NCBI GenBank assembly: GCA_003599455.1
Contig: QZKF01000082.1
Location: 58,730 to 122,729 of the forward strand
Source: Comamonadaceae bacterium
Lineage (GTDB): Bacteria > Pseudomonadota > Gammaproteobacteria > Burkholderiales > Burkholderiaceae_C
Direction: 5' to 3'
DNA: 64,000 nucleotides
Shown: positions 21,936-31,842 of the stretch, one piece after another
How positions within the stretch are numbered: the first letter of the stretch is position 1
Layout: each line of letters opens with the position of its first letter
Translations under genes and position numbers: made by a program
Notes under the pieces: model-generated
The model's input: the letters and a program-made list of their open reading frames with translations, nothing else
What the model was told of the DNA's origin: nothing
The model's database searches: none

Positions 21936-23356
21936 ACCTCACCCGGATGCTGTCCCCCGCCTGGGCGATGCGCATCACCCGGCGCTTCGTGCCGTTTGCC
22001 GATGCGGCATCGACCGAGCTGCCGCTGGGCCGCCTGCTGCGCCTCTCGCTGTTCCAGCTCTCCATCGGCATCACGGTCGCGCTGCTGGTTGGCACGCTCA
22101 ACCGCGTGATGATCGTCGAACTCGGTGTGCCCGCCTGGTGGGTGGCGCTGTCGGTGGCGCTGCCGCTGGTGTTCGCGCCGCTGCGCGCGCTGATCGGCTA
22201 CCGCAGCGACACGCACCCCTCGGCGCTGGGCTTGAAGCGCATGCCCTACATGTGGATCGGCACGCTGCTCATGTTCGGCGGCCTGGCCATCATGCCGTTT
22301 GCCCTCTTGCTGCTCACCGTGCCCGACGCCAGCGTGTGGGCCGGCCGCATCGGCGCGGCGCTGGCCTTCCTGCTGGTGGGCGCGGGCATGCAGGTCACGC
22401 AGACCGCCGGCATGGCGCTGGCCAGCGACCTCGCGCCCGATGCCAAGCGCCCGCGCGTGGTGGCCTTGCTTTACAGCATGCTGCTGCTGGGCATGATCGC
22501 CGGCAGCGCGATGCTCGGCTTCGTGCTGACCGACTTCAGCCCCACGCGCCTGGTGCAGGTGGTGCAAGGCGCGGCGGTGGTGGTGGCGGTGCTCAACCTC
22601 ATCTCGCTGTGGAAACAGGAACCGCGCCAGGCCCGCCGCGGCGCGCGCGAAGCGCACGGCTTTTCGCGCAGCTGGGAGCGCCTCATGGCCATCCCGCGCA
22701 TGCGCCGCTTCCTCTGGACCGTGGGCCTGGGCACCGTGGCCTTCAGCATGCAGGACATCGTGCTCGAACCCTTCGGCGGCCAGGTGCTGGGCCTCAACGT
22801 GGGCCTCACCAGCTCGCTCACCGCCATGAGCGCGGGCGGCGCGCTGCTGGCCTTCGTGCTCTCGGCGCGCTTCATGGCGCGCGGCCTGGACACCATCCGC
22901 CTGGCCGCGGCGGGCGCACTGCTCGGCCTGCCGGCCTTCGCCTGCGTGATCTTCTCGGCGCCGCTGCAGTCGGCCCTGCTGTTCCAGTGCGGCGCGGCGC
23001 TGATCGGTTTTTCCGGTGGCCTGTTCTCGGTCGGCATGCTGCTCACCGCGATGGAGCTGCCCGAGCGCGAGCTCACCGGCCTGGTGCTCGGCGCCTGGGG
23101 CGCGGTGCAGGCCACGGCGGCCGGCGTGTCCATGGCCCTGGGCGGCGTGCTGCGCGATGTGGTCTCCAGCCTGGCCACCGCCGGCTGGCTCGGCAGCTCG
23201 CTCAATTCGCCGGCCACCGGCTACAGCTTCGTATTCCACCTGGAGATCTACCTGCTCTTCGTGGTCCTGATCGCCCTGGGCCCGCTGGTGCGCCGCAGCC
23301 CGTCGTCCGCACCCCGTCCCGCGCACCCCATAGGCCTGGCCGAGTTGCCAGGCTGA
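21932..23356 (+). CDS. lhaA: Light-harvesting 1 assembly protein LhaA (PucC family)
   Basis: A 474-residue, 12-helix protein of the PucC/LhaA branch of the major facilitator superfamily. Signatures are TLNRVMIVELGVPAWWV, RALIGYRSDTHPSALGLKR and FSMQDIVLEPFGGQVLG. LhaA delivers bacteriochlorophyll for light-harvesting 1 assembly in the cytoplasmic membrane. The start is taken as the GTG that overlaps the bchM stop (GTGA); another in-frame GTG lies 9 bases upstream. It lies upstream of puhA as in Rhodobacter, where lhaA and puhA are co-transcribed. Paralogue: the Bch2-type gene at 7951-9297. Confidence 0.93.
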   Translation: MNLTRMLSPAWAMRITRRFVPFADAASTELPLGRLLRLSLFQLSIGITVALLVGTLNRVMIVELGVPAWWVALSVALPLVFAPLRALIGYRSDTHPSALGLKRMPYMWIGTLLMFGGLAIMPFALLLLTVPDASVWAGRIGAALAFLLVGAGMQVTQTAGMALASDLAPDAKRPRVVALLYSMLLLGMIAGSAMLGFVLTDFSPTRLVQVVQGAAVVVAVLNLISLWKQEPRQARRGAREAHGFSRSWERLMAIPRMRRFLWTVGLGTVAFSMQDIVLEPFGGQVLGLNVGLTSSLTAMSAGGALLAFVLSARFMARGLDTIRLAAAGALLGLPAFACVIFSAPLQSALLFQCGAALIGFSGGLFSVGMLLTAMELPERELTGLVLGAWGAVQATAAGVSMALGGVLRDVVSSLATAGWLGSSLNSPATGYSFVFHLEIYLLFVVLIALGPLVRRSPSSAPRPAHPIGLAELPG

Positions 23357-23413
23357 GTCCGACCACCCACCGCCATCCCGAGCCCGCACCGCCCTCATCG
23401 AAGGAGAAACCCC

Positions 23414-24175
23414 ATGGAAACAGGCGCCATCACCCAGTACGTCGACGTCGCACAGCTCGTGCTCTACGCGTTCTGGATCTTTTTTGCCGGACTGATCTAT
23501 TACCTCCTGCGCGAGAACCACCGCGAGGGCTACCCCATGGACCCGGGACGCGAGAACGGGCCCCGCACCGGTGGCTGGCCCTCGCTGCCGTCCGCCAAGA
23601 CCTACAAGCTGCACGACGGCCGCGAGGTGCTGATTCCCGACCTGGGCCGCCCCGATGGCGCCTACAGCGCACAGCCCACGCACGGCTGGATCGGCGCGCC
23701 GCTGGAGCCGGTGGGCGACCCGCTGCTGGCCGGTGTCGGGCCGGGGGCCTGGGCGCAGCGCTCGAACGAGCCCGACATGGGCTTTGACGGCGCGGTGAAG
23801 ATCGTGCCCCTGCGCGTGGCGGGCGACCATGGCGTGGCCTTGCAGGACACCGACCCGCGCGGCCTGCCGGTGATCGGTGCCGACGGCGAGGTGGCGGGCC
23901 AGGTGAAGGACCTCTGGGTGGACCGCTCCGAAATGCTGTTCCGCTACCTGGAAGTGCAACTCGCTGGCGGGCGCTCGGTGCTGCTGCCCATGACCTTCTC
24001 GCGCATCCGCAAGACCGGCGTGCACGTGCACGCGCTGCTCGCGGGCCAGTTCGCCAACGTGCCGGCCACCGCCAGCCCCGACCAGGTGACCTTCCTGGAA
24101 GAAGAGAAGATCACCGCCTACTACGGCGCGGGCACCCTGTACGCCACGCCGCAGCGGCAGGAGCCGATGCTGTGA
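23414..24175 (+). CDS. puhA: Photosynthetic reaction centre H subunit
   Basis: A 253-residue H subunit of the type II reaction centre. One membrane helix (about 12-31) is followed by YYLLRENHREGYPMD and a large cytoplasmic PRC-barrel domain, with the family stretches PDLGRPDGA near 78-86 and DLWVDRSEMLFRYLEVQL. It caps the L and M subunits (pufLM, not in the window) on the cytoplasmic side and shapes proton uptake to QB. AAGGAGAAA precedes the ATG. It overlaps puhB by 4 bases. This gene is direct evidence for a purple-type photosystem. Confidence 0.97.
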   Translation: METGAITQYVDVAQLVLYAFWIFFAGLIYYLLRENHREGYPMDPGRENGPRTGGWPSLPSAKTYKLHDGREVLIPDLGRPDGAYSAQPTHGWIGAPLEPVGDPLLAGVGPGAWAQRSNEPDMGFDGAVKIVPLRVAGDHGVALQDTDPRGLPVIGADGEVAGQVKDLWVDRSEMLFRYLEVQLAGGRSVLLPMTFSRIRKTGVHVHALLAGQFANVPATASPDQVTFLEEEKITAYYGAGTLYATPQRQEPML

Positions 24176-24843
24176 ACGCCCACCACGAACACGAGTTCGA
24201 GGCCGCGCCCGGCCTGCCCGAGCCGCTGCCGCGCGGCGAGCGCCTGCTCTGGCAGGGCAGCCCGGACTTCCGCATGCTGGCCATCCACGCCTTCCATGTG
24301 CGCAAGCTGGCGCTGTACTTCGCGGCCATGCTCGGCCTGCAATGGCTCTACCTGCTCGGCGAGCCCAACGCGGCGCTGCTGCGCCCGCTGCTCACCAGCG
24401 CCGGCATGGCCCTGCTGGCCCTGGCGCTGCTGACCACCATCGCGTGGTTCGCCGCGCGCACCACGCTTTACACCCTGACCGACCGCCGCATCGTGATGCG
24501 CATCGGCATCGTGCTCACGCTCACCTTCAACCTGCCGCTGCGGCAGGTGGCCGGCGCCGCGCTCAAGCCCCAGGCCGCTGGCCATGGCGACATCGCGCTC
24601 ACGCTGGCCGGCAAGGACCGCATCGCCTGGCTCAACCTCTGGCCGCACGCGCGACCCTGGCAGCTGAAGAACCCGCAGCCCAGCCTGCGCTGCCTGCCCG
24701 AGGCCGCCACGGTGGGCGCGCGCATCCAGCAGGCCTGGAGCGCGCTGCATCCGGATGCGAACGCGGTGCTGGGCGATGCGATCCCCACGAGCGAACCGGC
24801 CCGCGCACCGCGCGAGCGCGGCATTCCCACGGTGGCGGCATGA
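24172..24843 (+). CDS. puhB: Photosynthetic complex assembly protein PuhB
   Basis: A 223-residue membrane protein of the PuhB family, needed for reaction-centre assembly in Rhodobacter. An N-terminal soluble part (LLWQGSPDFRMLAIHAFHVRK) leads into two or three membrane helices (about 40-90), and then a PH-like domain with TLYTLTDRRIVMRIGI and LPLRQVAGA. The start is a GTG overlapping the puhA stop. It overlaps puhC by 4 bases. Confidence 0.92.
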   Translation: MNAHHEHEFEAAPGLPEPLPRGERLLWQGSPDFRMLAIHAFHVRKLALYFAAMLGLQWLYLLGEPNAALLRPLLTSAGMALLALALLTTIAWFAARTTLYTLTDRRIVMRIGIVLTLTFNLPLRQVAGAALKPQAAGHGDIALTLAGKDRIAWLNLWPHARPWQLKNPQPSLRCLPEAATVGARIQQAWSALHPDANAVLGDAIPTSEPARAPRERGIPTVAA

Positions 24844-25289
24844 ACACGCACCACCCCTCGCCGCTGGGCACCGCCACCCCCTGGCCGATCTGGGCGCTCG
24901 GGGCCTTCCTGCTGGCCACGCTGATGGCGGTGAGCTGGCAGCTGCGCGCCACCGGTGGCGCGATCGCGCAGGACAACGGCGCCGTGCAGTGGCAGCGCTC
25001 GCTGCGCTTCGAGGACCGGCCCAATGGCGACATCGCCGTGCTCGACGCCGGCACGCGGCAGGAGGTGGCGCGTTTCCAGGGCGAGCAGGGTTTTCTGCGC
25101 GGCAGCCTGCGCGCGCTGGCGCGCGAGCGCAAGCGCAGCGAGCTCGGGCCCGACGTGCCCTTCGAGCTGACCGGCCATGTGGGCGGGCGCATCACGCTGC
25201 GCGACCCGGCCACCGGCCAGCGCATCAACCTTGAATCCTTCGGCCCGACCAACTCGGCCGTGTTTGCCCAGTTGCAGTGGGCCCGCTAG
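24840..25289 (+). CDS. puhC: Photosynthetic complex assembly protein PuhC
   Basis: A 149-residue protein with one N-terminal membrane helix (about 16-34) and a periplasmic domain, matching PuhC in size, layout and position. The segments [17 protein letters not shown] and [15 protein letters not shown] are typical. PuhC affects the amount and arrangement of the reaction centre-light harvesting 1 complex. ATG at 24840 overlaps the puhB stop. Confidence 0.88.
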   Translation: MNTHHPSPLGTATPWPIWALGAFLLATLMAVSWQLRATGGAIAQDNGAVQWQRSLRFEDRPNGDIAVLDAGTRQEVARFQGEQGFLRGSLRALARERKRSELGPDVPFELTGHVGGRITLRDPATGQRINLESFGPTNSAVFAQLQWAR

Positions 25290-25320
25290 TTCCCTTCACA
25301 CCGCCTCCAGGAGCGAGACC

Positions 25321-26436
25321 ATGAACACGCAGACCGCCAGCGCCGACATCGACCACGTGGCCCGGCTGATGGACACCGTGGAGAGCGCCGAGGACGCCAA
25401 CGCCCGGGCGGTCAAGAGCACCGTGCTGTCGCCGCGCTTCTACACCACCGACTTTCAGGCCATGGACGCGCTGGATGTGTCCAGCGTGCGCGCGGAGTGG
25501 GACGTAATGATGAAGGAGTACGAGGGCGACAACAACCACGACCACTTCCAGCGCGACGCCGCGTTCGCCGACGAGGTGCGCACGCTGATGCCGCAGCTCT
25601 CGCCCGAGATGCGCCAGGAGTTCCTGGACTTCCTGATCAGCTCGCTCACCTCCGAGTTCTCGGGCTGCATCCTCTACAACGAGATCCGCAAGAACGTCGC
25701 CAACCCCGACATCAAGCAGCTCATGACCTACATGGCGCGCGACGAATCGCGACACGCCGGCTTCATCAACCAGTCGCTCAAGGACTTCAACCTCGGCATC
25801 GACCTGGGCAGCCTCAAGCGCACCAAGGCCTACACCTTCTTCAAGCCCAAGTACATCTTCTACGCCACCTACCTCAGCGAGAAGATCGGCTACGCGCGCT
25901 ACATCACCATCTTCCGCCAGCTCGAGCGCCACCCCGACAAGCGCTTCCACCCGATCTTTCGCTGGTTCGAGCGCTGGTGCAACGACGAATTCCGCCACGG
26001 CGAATCGTTCGCGCTCATCATGCGTTCGCAGCCTGACCTGCTGCGCGGCGCGAACAAGCTCTGGATCCGCTTCTTCATCCTCGCGGTGTACGCCACCATG
26101 TACGTGCGCGACCACACGCGCCCGCTGCTGCACGAGGCCATGGGCCTGCACTCCACCGAGTACGACTACACCGTGTTCCGCATCACCTCGGACATCTGCC
26201 GCCAGGTGTTCCCTGTCGAGGTCGACATCGACCACCCGGTGTTCCGCCGTTGCCTGGAGCGCCTGCTGCAGATCTCGCTGGCCGCCGACCGCGCCACGCA
26301 GCGCGGTGGCGTGGTGGGCCGCCTGCAGCGCGCGGTGTGCGGGGTGCAGGCCGCGTGGACGTTTGGCCGGCTGTACTGCGTGCCGGTGATCCACCAGGAG
26401 CTGCCCAAGGCCATCCGCATGGACCCGGTGTGGTAG
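25321..26436 (+). CDS. acsF: Oxygen-dependent Mg-protoporphyrin IX monomethyl ester cyclase AcsF
   Basis: A 371-residue diiron enzyme that forms the fifth ring of bacteriochlorophyll using O2. The carboxylate/His ligands are in [25 protein letters not shown] and [10 protein letters not shown], a ferritin-like arrangement. Its presence means pigment synthesis can run under air, in line with aerobic anoxygenic phototrophy; the anaerobic cyclase bchE is not in the window. AGGAG precedes the ATG. It sits between puhC and puhE as in other betaproteobacterial clusters. Confidence 0.95.
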   Translation: MNTQTASADIDHVARLMDTVESAEDANARAVKSTVLSPRFYTTDFQAMDALDVSSVRAEWDVMMKEYEGDNNHDHFQRDAAFADEVRTLMPQLSPEMRQEFLDFLISSLTSEFSGCILYNEIRKNVANPDIKQLMTYMARDESRHAGFINQSLKDFNLGIDLGSLKRTKAYTFFKPKYIFYATYLSEKIGYARYITIFRQLERHPDKRFHPIFRWFERWCNDEFRHGESFALIMRSQPDLLRGANKLWIRFFILAVYATMYVRDHTRPLLHEAMGLHSTEYDYTVFRITSDICRQVFPVEVDIDHPVFRRCLERLLQISLAADRATQRGGVVGRLQRAVCGVQAAWTFGRLYCVPVIHQELPKAIRMDPVW

Positions 26437-26457
26437 CCGCTTGACGGACCTGGACCG

Positions 26458-27246
26458 ATGACCGACATCAGCACCACCCTGGTCGCACCGGCGCTGTTCG
26501 CGCTGCTGTGCTGGTGGTTCGGCACCGGCGCCATCCTGTGGCTGGTGCGCCGGTCGCCCTCGAGCTTCGGCTGGAGCATGGGCGTGCTCAGCCTGCTGCT
26601 GGTGGCCAGCCTGTGGACGACGGCGCTCAGCATGCGCGACCACACGGTGGGCAGCGCCTACCTCGCCTTCGCCAGCGTGATCGTCATGTGGAGCTGGCAC
26701 GAGATGGCTTTCCTCACCGGCTGGCTCACCGGCCCGCGCCGCGTGCCGCTGCAGCCGGGTGTGCAGGGCCGGGCGCGTTTCAACCAGTCGGTGCAGGCGG
26801 TGATCTGGCACGAGCTGGCGCTGCTGGCCAATTTCGGCGTGCTGCTGTGGCTGCAGCAGGGCCAGTCGGGCCATGTGGCGATCTGCACCTTCGCGCTGCT
26901 GTGGTGCATGCGCTTCTCGGCCAAGATGAACCTGTTCCTGGGCGTGCCCGAGACCGGCGAACAGTACCTGCCGCGCCACCTGCTGTACCTCGGCTCCTAT
27001 TTCAGGCGCGGCCCGGTCAGCGCCTTCTTCTACCTCAGCGTGGGCCTGTCGTGCGCGGCCTGGGCCTGGATGGTGTGGCAGGTGTCCAGCGACAGCGTGG
27101 CCATCACCACCGGCTGGGTGCTGCTGGCCGCGCTGCTGGGTCTGGCCATCGTGGAGCACGTGATCATGGCCTTCCCCGTGCCGATGCAGAAACTCTGGGG
27201 CTGGGCCATGTCGCGCAGCCCGGCGATCAAACCGGAAAAAGCATGA
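26458..27246 (+). CDS. puhE: Photosynthetic complex assembly protein PuhE
   Basis: A 262-residue integral membrane protein with about seven helices, matching PuhE. Characteristic stretches are WWFGTGAILWLVRR, WSWHEMAFLTGWLTGPRR and KMNLFLGVPETGEQYLP. PuhE modulates bacteriochlorophyll production and reaction-centre assembly in Rhodobacter. Its stop overlaps the crtI start (ATGA). Confidence 0.92.
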   Translation: MTDISTTLVAPALFALLCWWFGTGAILWLVRRSPSSFGWSMGVLSLLLVASLWTTALSMRDHTVGSAYLAFASVIVMWSWHEMAFLTGWLTGPRRVPLQPGVQGRARFNQSVQAVIWHELALLANFGVLLWLQQGQSGHVAICTFALLWCMRFSAKMNLFLGVPETGEQYLPRHLLYLGSYFRRGPVSAFFYLSVGLSCAAWAWMVWQVSSDSVAITTGWVLLAALLGLAIVEHVIMAFPVPMQKLWGWAMSRSPAIKPEKA

Positions 27247-28832
27247 ACGCGTTTCGCACCCCCGAAGACCTGTGGGAGCTGCCGCCCGCGTCCCGTCCCC
27301 CGGCTTCCCGACCGTCGGCCGATGCGCCGCATGCGGTGGTCGTCGGCAGCGGCTTCGGCGGGCTGGCCGCGGCCGTGCGCCTGGCCGCCAAGGGCTGGCG
27401 CGTGACCGTGCTGGAGAAGCTCGACGCGCCCGGTGGCCGCGCCTATGTGCACCACCAGAACGGCCACGTGTTCGACGCCGGCCCGACCATCATCACCGTG
27501 CCCTTCCTGTTCGAGGAGCTGTGGGCGCTGGCGGGGAAAAAACTGGGCGACGACATCGAGCTGCGCCCGCTCGACCCGTTCTACCGCATCCGCTTTGCCG
27601 ACGGCGACCACTTCGACTACAGCGGCGACCCGGCGAAGATGCGCGCCGAGGTGCGCCGCATCAGCCCCGGCGATGCGGCGGGCTATGAGCGCTTCATGGC
27701 CGAGGCCGACCACTGCTACCGGCTCGGTTTCGAGGCGCTGGGCGCCAAGGCCTTCGACACCGTGGCCGACCTGGTGAAGGCCAGCCCTGCGATCCTGAAG
27801 ATGCGCGGCTGGCGCAGCCTGCACGCCATGGTGGCCAGCCACCTCCAGCACCCCAAGCTGCGCATGGCGATGAGCCTGCAGAGCCTGCTGATCGGCGGCA
27901 ACCCGTTCTCCGTGACCTGCATCTACAGCCTCATCAACGCGCTGGAGCGCCAGTACGGCGTGCACTGGGCCGTGGGCGGCACCGGCCGGCTGGTGCAGGG
28001 CCTGGTGGGCCTGCTGCAAGGGCAGGGCGGGGTGCTGCGCTGCAAGGCCGAGGTGCGGCGCATCGAGGTGGAGGGGGGCCGCGCCACCGGCGTCACGCTG
28101 GCCAGCGGCGAGCGCATCGCGGCCGACATCGTGGTCTCCAACGCCGACACCGCCTGGACCTACCGCCACCTGATCGAGCCGCAGCACCGCCGCCACTGGA
28201 GCAACCGCCGCATCGACAAGGGCCGCTACTCGATGAGCCTGTTCGTCTGGTACTTCGGCACGAGCCGCACCTACGCCGACGTGCCGCACCACATGATGCT
28301 GCTCGGCCCGCGCTACAAAGAGCTGCTCAAGGACATCTTCCGCCGCCACAAGCTGGCCGACGACTTCAGCCTCTACCTGCACCGCCCGACCGCGAGCGAC
28401 CCGTCGATGGCGCCCGCGGGCCACGACACCTTCTACGCGCTCGCGCCGGTGCCGCACCTGGACAGCGGCACCGACTGGGCGGCCCAGGCCGAACCGTTCC
28501 GCCAGGCCATCGCCGGGCTGCTGGAGCGCACCGTGCTGCCCGGTTTCCAGCAGCACCTGAGCGCTTCGCTGGTCACCACGCCACAGGACTTTCACGACCG
28601 CCTGCTCTCGTTCAAGGGCGCGGCCTTCGGGCTGGAGCCGCTGCTGCTGCAGAGCGCCTGGTTTCGCCCGCACAACCGCAGCGAAGACGTCGAAGGCCTT
28701 TACATGGTGGGCGCGAGCACGCACCCCGGCGCCGGCGTGCCCGGCGTGCTCATGTCGGCCAAGGCGCTCGACTCCGTGGTGCCCGATGCCCCCACTTATG
28801 CCAAAACCCATGCCCATGCCCGCCAGCGTTGA
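27243..28832 (+). CDS. crtI: Phytoene desaturase CrtI
   Basis: A 529-residue FAD-dependent carotenoid desaturase. The FAD motif VVVGSGFGGLAAAVRLAAKG is at about 32-51 with GGRAY after it; the C-terminal YMVGASTHPGAGVPGVLMSAK is the conserved end of CrtI. It converts phytoene to neurosporene or lycopene, the base of the spheroidene/spirilloxanthin pathways; the product cannot be told from sequence. An N-terminal extension of about 28 residues precedes the FAD domain. The 5' end overlaps puhE and the 3' end overlaps crtB by about 35 bases. Confidence 0.94.
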   Translation: MNAFRTPEDLWELPPASRPPASRPSADAPHAVVVGSGFGGLAAAVRLAAKGWRVTVLEKLDAPGGRAYVHHQNGHVFDAGPTIITVPFLFEELWALAGKKLGDDIELRPLDPFYRIRFADGDHFDYSGDPAKMRAEVRRISPGDAAGYERFMAEADHCYRLGFEALGAKAFDTVADLVKASPAILKMRGWRSLHAMVASHLQHPKLRMAMSLQSLLIGGNPFSVTCIYSLINALERQYGVHWAVGGTGRLVQGLVGLLQGQGGVLRCKAEVRRIEVEGGRATGVTLASGERIAADIVVSNADTAWTYRHLIEPQHRRHWSNRRIDKGRYSMSLFVWYFGTSRTYADVPHHMMLLGPRYKELLKDIFRRHKLADDFSLYLHRPTASDPSMAPAGHDTFYALAPVPHLDSGTDWAAQAEPFRQAIAGLLERTVLPGFQQHLSASLVTTPQDFHDRLLSFKGAAFGLEPLLLQSAWFRPHNRSEDVEGLYMVGASTHPGAGVPGVLMSAKALDSVVPDAPTYAKTHAHARQR

Positions 28833-29907
28833 AGCCAGCCCGCTGCGCCCGGTCGCCGACCTGGACGCCTGCGTGGCGCTCATGCGCACCGGCTCCCGCA
28901 CCTTTTTTGCCGCCAGCCGGCTGCTGCCGCAGCGCGTGCGCGCCTCATCGATTGCGCTCTACGCTTTCTGCCGCGTGGCCGACGACCTGGTGGACTGCGG
29001 TGGCATGGCGGTGGGCGACGCCATGGCCGTGCTCTCGCACCGGCTCGACCGCATCTACGAAGGCCTGCCACTCGACCATGTGGAGGACCGCGCGCTGGCG
29101 GTGGTGGTGCAGCGCCATCAGCTGCCGCGCGCGCTGCTCGACGCGCTGCTCGACGGCTTCGCCTGGGACGCGCAGGGCCGCTGCTACGACAGCCTGGAAG
29201 ACCTGCACGACTACGGCGCGCGCGTGGCCGGCAGCGTGGGCGCGATGATGTGCTGGATCATGGGCGTGCGCGACCCGCAGGCGCTGGCGCGCGCCTGCGA
29301 GCTGGGCGTGGCCATGCAGCTCACCAACATCGCGCGCGACGTCGGTGAAGACGCACGCAACGGCCGCCTCTACCTGCCGCGCCGGTGGCTGCGCGAGGCG
29401 GGCATCGAGCCCGACGCGTGGCTGCGGCAACCCGGCTGCACGCCCGCGCTGCAGGGGGTGGTGGCCCGCCTGCTCGACGAGGCCGACCGCCTCTACCGGC
29501 AGGCCGCCGCCGGCATCCCGCAACTGCCGCGCGACTGCCGCTCGGCCATCCTGGCCGCGCGGCTGATCTACGCCGAGATCGGCGAGCAGCTCCGGCGCGA
29601 CGGTCTGGACCCGATCCGCCAGCGCGCCGTGGTACCGACGGCGCGCAAGCTGGTGCTGCTGGCCAGCGCGGCGGTGCAATCGGGCTGGCTGGGCGCTGCC
29701 GCGCAAGCCACACCGCCCCTGGCCGCGATCGCCTACCTGGTGGACCACTGCGACACCGGTGCGCAGGCGCTCGAGGCGGGCGCCGCGGCCGCGCGGCCCC
29801 TGGGCCAGCGCGTGGTGTGGATGCTCGAGCTGTTCGAGCGGCTGGAGGCCCAGCGGCTGGACCAGCGCGCGGCGGTGCACCGCACGCAGCGGCGCTACTC
29901 GCACTGA
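28798..29907 (+). CDS. crtB: Phytoene synthase CrtB
   Basis: A protein of about 369 residues in the squalene/phytoene synthase family. Aspartate-rich motifs are DDLVD at 62-66 and DVGED at 181-185, with the FYAFCRVADD-type context (LYAFCRVADDLVD). It condenses two geranylgeranyl diphosphates to phytoene, the substrate of the adjacent CrtI. Several in-frame ATGs (28786, 28798, 28810, 28816) compete and no clear ribosome-binding site decides among them; all overlap crtI. It is the last gene of the plus-strand run and converges on the phosphatase gene. Confidence 0.93.
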   Translation: MPKPMPMPASVEASPLRPVADLDACVALMRTGSRTFFAASRLLPQRVRASSIALYAFCRVADDLVDCGGMAVGDAMAVLSHRLDRIYEGLPLDHVEDRALAVVVQRHQLPRALLDALLDGFAWDAQGRCYDSLEDLHDYGARVAGSVGAMMCWIMGVRDPQALARACELGVAMQLTNIARDVGEDARNGRLYLPRRWLREAGIEPDAWLRQPGCTPALQGVVARLLDEADRLYRQAAAGIPQLPRDCRSAILAARLIYAEIGEQLRRDGLDPIRQRAVVPTARKLVLLASAAVQSGWLGAAAQATPPLAAIAYLVDHCDTGAQALEAGAAAARPLGQRVVWMLELFERLEAQRLDQRAAVHRTQRRYSH

Positions 29908-29949
29908 ACGGACCGCTGCGGTCGCAATGCCCGCCAGCAGCCCGCGGGC

Positions 29950-31683
29950 TCAGGCGATGAGGGTCGCGCTGTGGTCCATCGACACGGCATAGCCGGTGGA
30001 TTTGACCGTGTCGAGCAGGTACCACTCGCCGACGGCGGCCTCGGCCGTGAAAGTCATCAGCAGAAAACCACGGCGGGCGGTCTCGGCGTAGTTCAGGGTG
30101 TCGATCACGCCCCGGAAGATGGCGGCCGTCTGCACCGGCGGCAGCGTCACCAGGTATTCCTCCAGGCCGGGCGAGCTCACGCCCGGGGTGGCGAACTCCT
30201 CGCCCACCTTCGTGCCGTTGAGCAGGGTCAGGTCGTTGTGCCAGGCGTTGTGCGTGTCGCCCGCCAGCACGACCACGCGCTTGCCCAGCGCGGCGGCCGT
30301 GCCCAGCAGCAGCTCGCGCGCGGCCGGATACCCGTCCCAGGCGTCGAGGTTGTAGCCCAGTTTCGGGTTGAGCTGGGGATTGAGCAGGGCTTGCTGCTGC
30401 GGGGTGAGCAGCTGGGGCGCCTGCGCGGCCGTCGCCTTGGCCACGAGGTAGTCGTTGATGGCCCGGGCCGCGGCGGCCTGCGCCTCGGGGCTGGTGTCGG
30501 CCGGGTTCAGGACCTGCAGGATCGAGGCGGGAAACTCCATGCGCCCCATCAGCACCTGCTGTCCAAGCACCTGCCAGGTGGCACGGGACGCGGTCATCTG
30601 CCGCGTCAGCCAGGCCATCTGCTCGCTGCCCAGCAACTGGCGAGTGGGCGAGGCCAGCGTGGCGATGGCGGTGGGCGCCGTGGCGGGGTTGATCAGGTCG
30701 CCCACCTGCACCTGGCGCTCGCGTGCGAGCACGCGGGTTTCCAGCATGTGCAGCGAGACCAGGCCGCCGAAGTCGAAGCTGCGGTAGATCTTGCGCAGGT
30801 CGCGCAGGTCCGGCGTGCGGATCGGCATCCACTCGTGGTAGACCTTCAGGGCCGTCGCCAGGCGCGTGCGGAACGCGCCTTCCCCACCTTCACCCGTGCC
30901 CTCGGTGTGGTTCTCGGCGCCGCTGACGTAGGCGTCGTTGGTGATCTCGTGGTCGTCCCAGACCGCGATCATCGGCATGCTGGCGTGCAGCTGCTTCAGG
31001 TCAGGGTCGCTGCGGTACTGCGCGTAGCGCGCGCGGTAGTCGGCGAGGGTCAGGATTTCGTTGGCGGGCGTGCTCAACCGGCCCAGGGCCTCGGCGTCTT
31101 CCGAAGCGTAGCCGTCTGCCGGGTACTCGTAGATGTAGTCGCCCAGGTGCAGGGCGTATTCGGCGCCGGCCCGCACCGCTTCGCCGTACGCATGGAAAAA
31201 GCCGGCCGGGTAGTTGGCGCAGCTGAACACCGCCAGCTTCACGCTGTGCACGCCCGCCGCGGGCAGCGTGCGCGTCATGCCCACGGGCGACACGTCGAAC
31301 AGCGTGCGGAAGCGGTAGTAGTAGCTGCGCCCGGCCTTGAGTCCACGCGCATCCACCTTGGCGGTGAAGCCGTTCTCGGCGCGCGCCGTCACCCAGCCGG
31401 CCGACACCAGATGGCGAAAGCCCGGGTCGCGCGCCACTTCCCAGCGCATCACCACCGGCAGGTTGGTGAAGCGCCGGCGGGCATGGGTCCACAGCACCAC
31501 GCGGTCGGACAGCGGGTCTCCGCTGGCCACGCCGTGGTCGAAACGGACCGGTCCGTCCCTGCGCGCTGCACTGGCGGTCTCGAACCCTTCCTCGGCTTCG
31601 TCGGCCATGGCCCCGCCCGCGGCGAGTGTGGCGGAAACGGATGCAACCCGGATGATGAAGTCGCGGCGGCTGTTCGAACGCAT
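29950..31683 (-). CDS. phoD: Alkaline phosphatase D family protein (PhoD-like)
   Basis: A 577-residue Tat-exported phosphatase/phosphodiesterase. The twin-arginine signal is NSRRDFI at 4-10 and is followed by a hydrophobic stretch to about 27. Metal-binding motifs of the PhoD family are present: FSCANYPAGFF, LGDYIYEY, VWDDHEITND and LAGDTHNAW. It should act in the periplasm on phosphate esters or diesters, using Ca2+/Fe3+. It stands alone on the minus strand; no pho box was identified. The family fit is strong, the natural substrate open. Confidence 0.92.
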   Translation of the reverse strand: MRSNSRRDFIIRVASVSATLAAGGAMADEAEEGFETASAARRDGPVRFDHGVASGDPLSDRVVLWTHARRRFTNLPVVMRWEVARDPGFRHLVSAGWVTARAENGFTAKVDARGLKAGRSYYYRFRTLFDVSPVGMTRTLPAAGVHSVKLAVFSCANYPAGFFHAYGEAVRAGAEYALHLGDYIYEYPADGYASEDAEALGRLSTPANEILTLADYRARYAQYRSDPDLKQLHASMPMIAVWDDHEITNDAYVSGAENHTEGTGEGGEGAFRTRLATALKVYHEWMPIRTPDLRDLRKIYRSFDFGGLVSLHMLETRVLARERQVQVGDLINPATAPTAIATLASPTRQLLGSEQMAWLTRQMTASRATWQVLGQQVLMGRMEFPASILQVLNPADTSPEAQAAAARAINDYLVAKATAAQAPQLLTPQQQALLNPQLNPKLGYNLDAWDGYPAARELLLGTAAALGKRVVVLAGDTHNAWHNDLTLLNGTKVGEEFATPGVSSPGLEEYLVTLPPVQTAAIFRGVIDTLNYAETARRGFLLMTFTAEAAVGEWYLLDTVKSTGYAVSMDHSATLIA

Positions 31684-31842
31684 GGGGAAACTCCTCGTGG
31701 GACCCGGTCAGGGCTTGTGGGTGGATTTCCTTCACATGGTTGGTGCCGCGCTTGTCGGGCGTATGAATGCCGCATGCGCCGGGCATGGGCCGTTCGGATG
31801 CCGCGCTGGCCGCCTGGACGAATCTCCGGCGGCGTTTGATGC

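Noticed and set aside
28786..28818. Cluster of four ATG codons at the crtI/crtB junction.
   Set aside because: They reflect a Met-Pro-Lys-rich N-terminus of CrtB, not separate small genes; only the exact start is uncertain.
29910..29924. GACCG-CTG-CGGTC hairpin after crtB.
   Set aside because: Only 5 bp of stem and no T-run; too weak to call a terminator.
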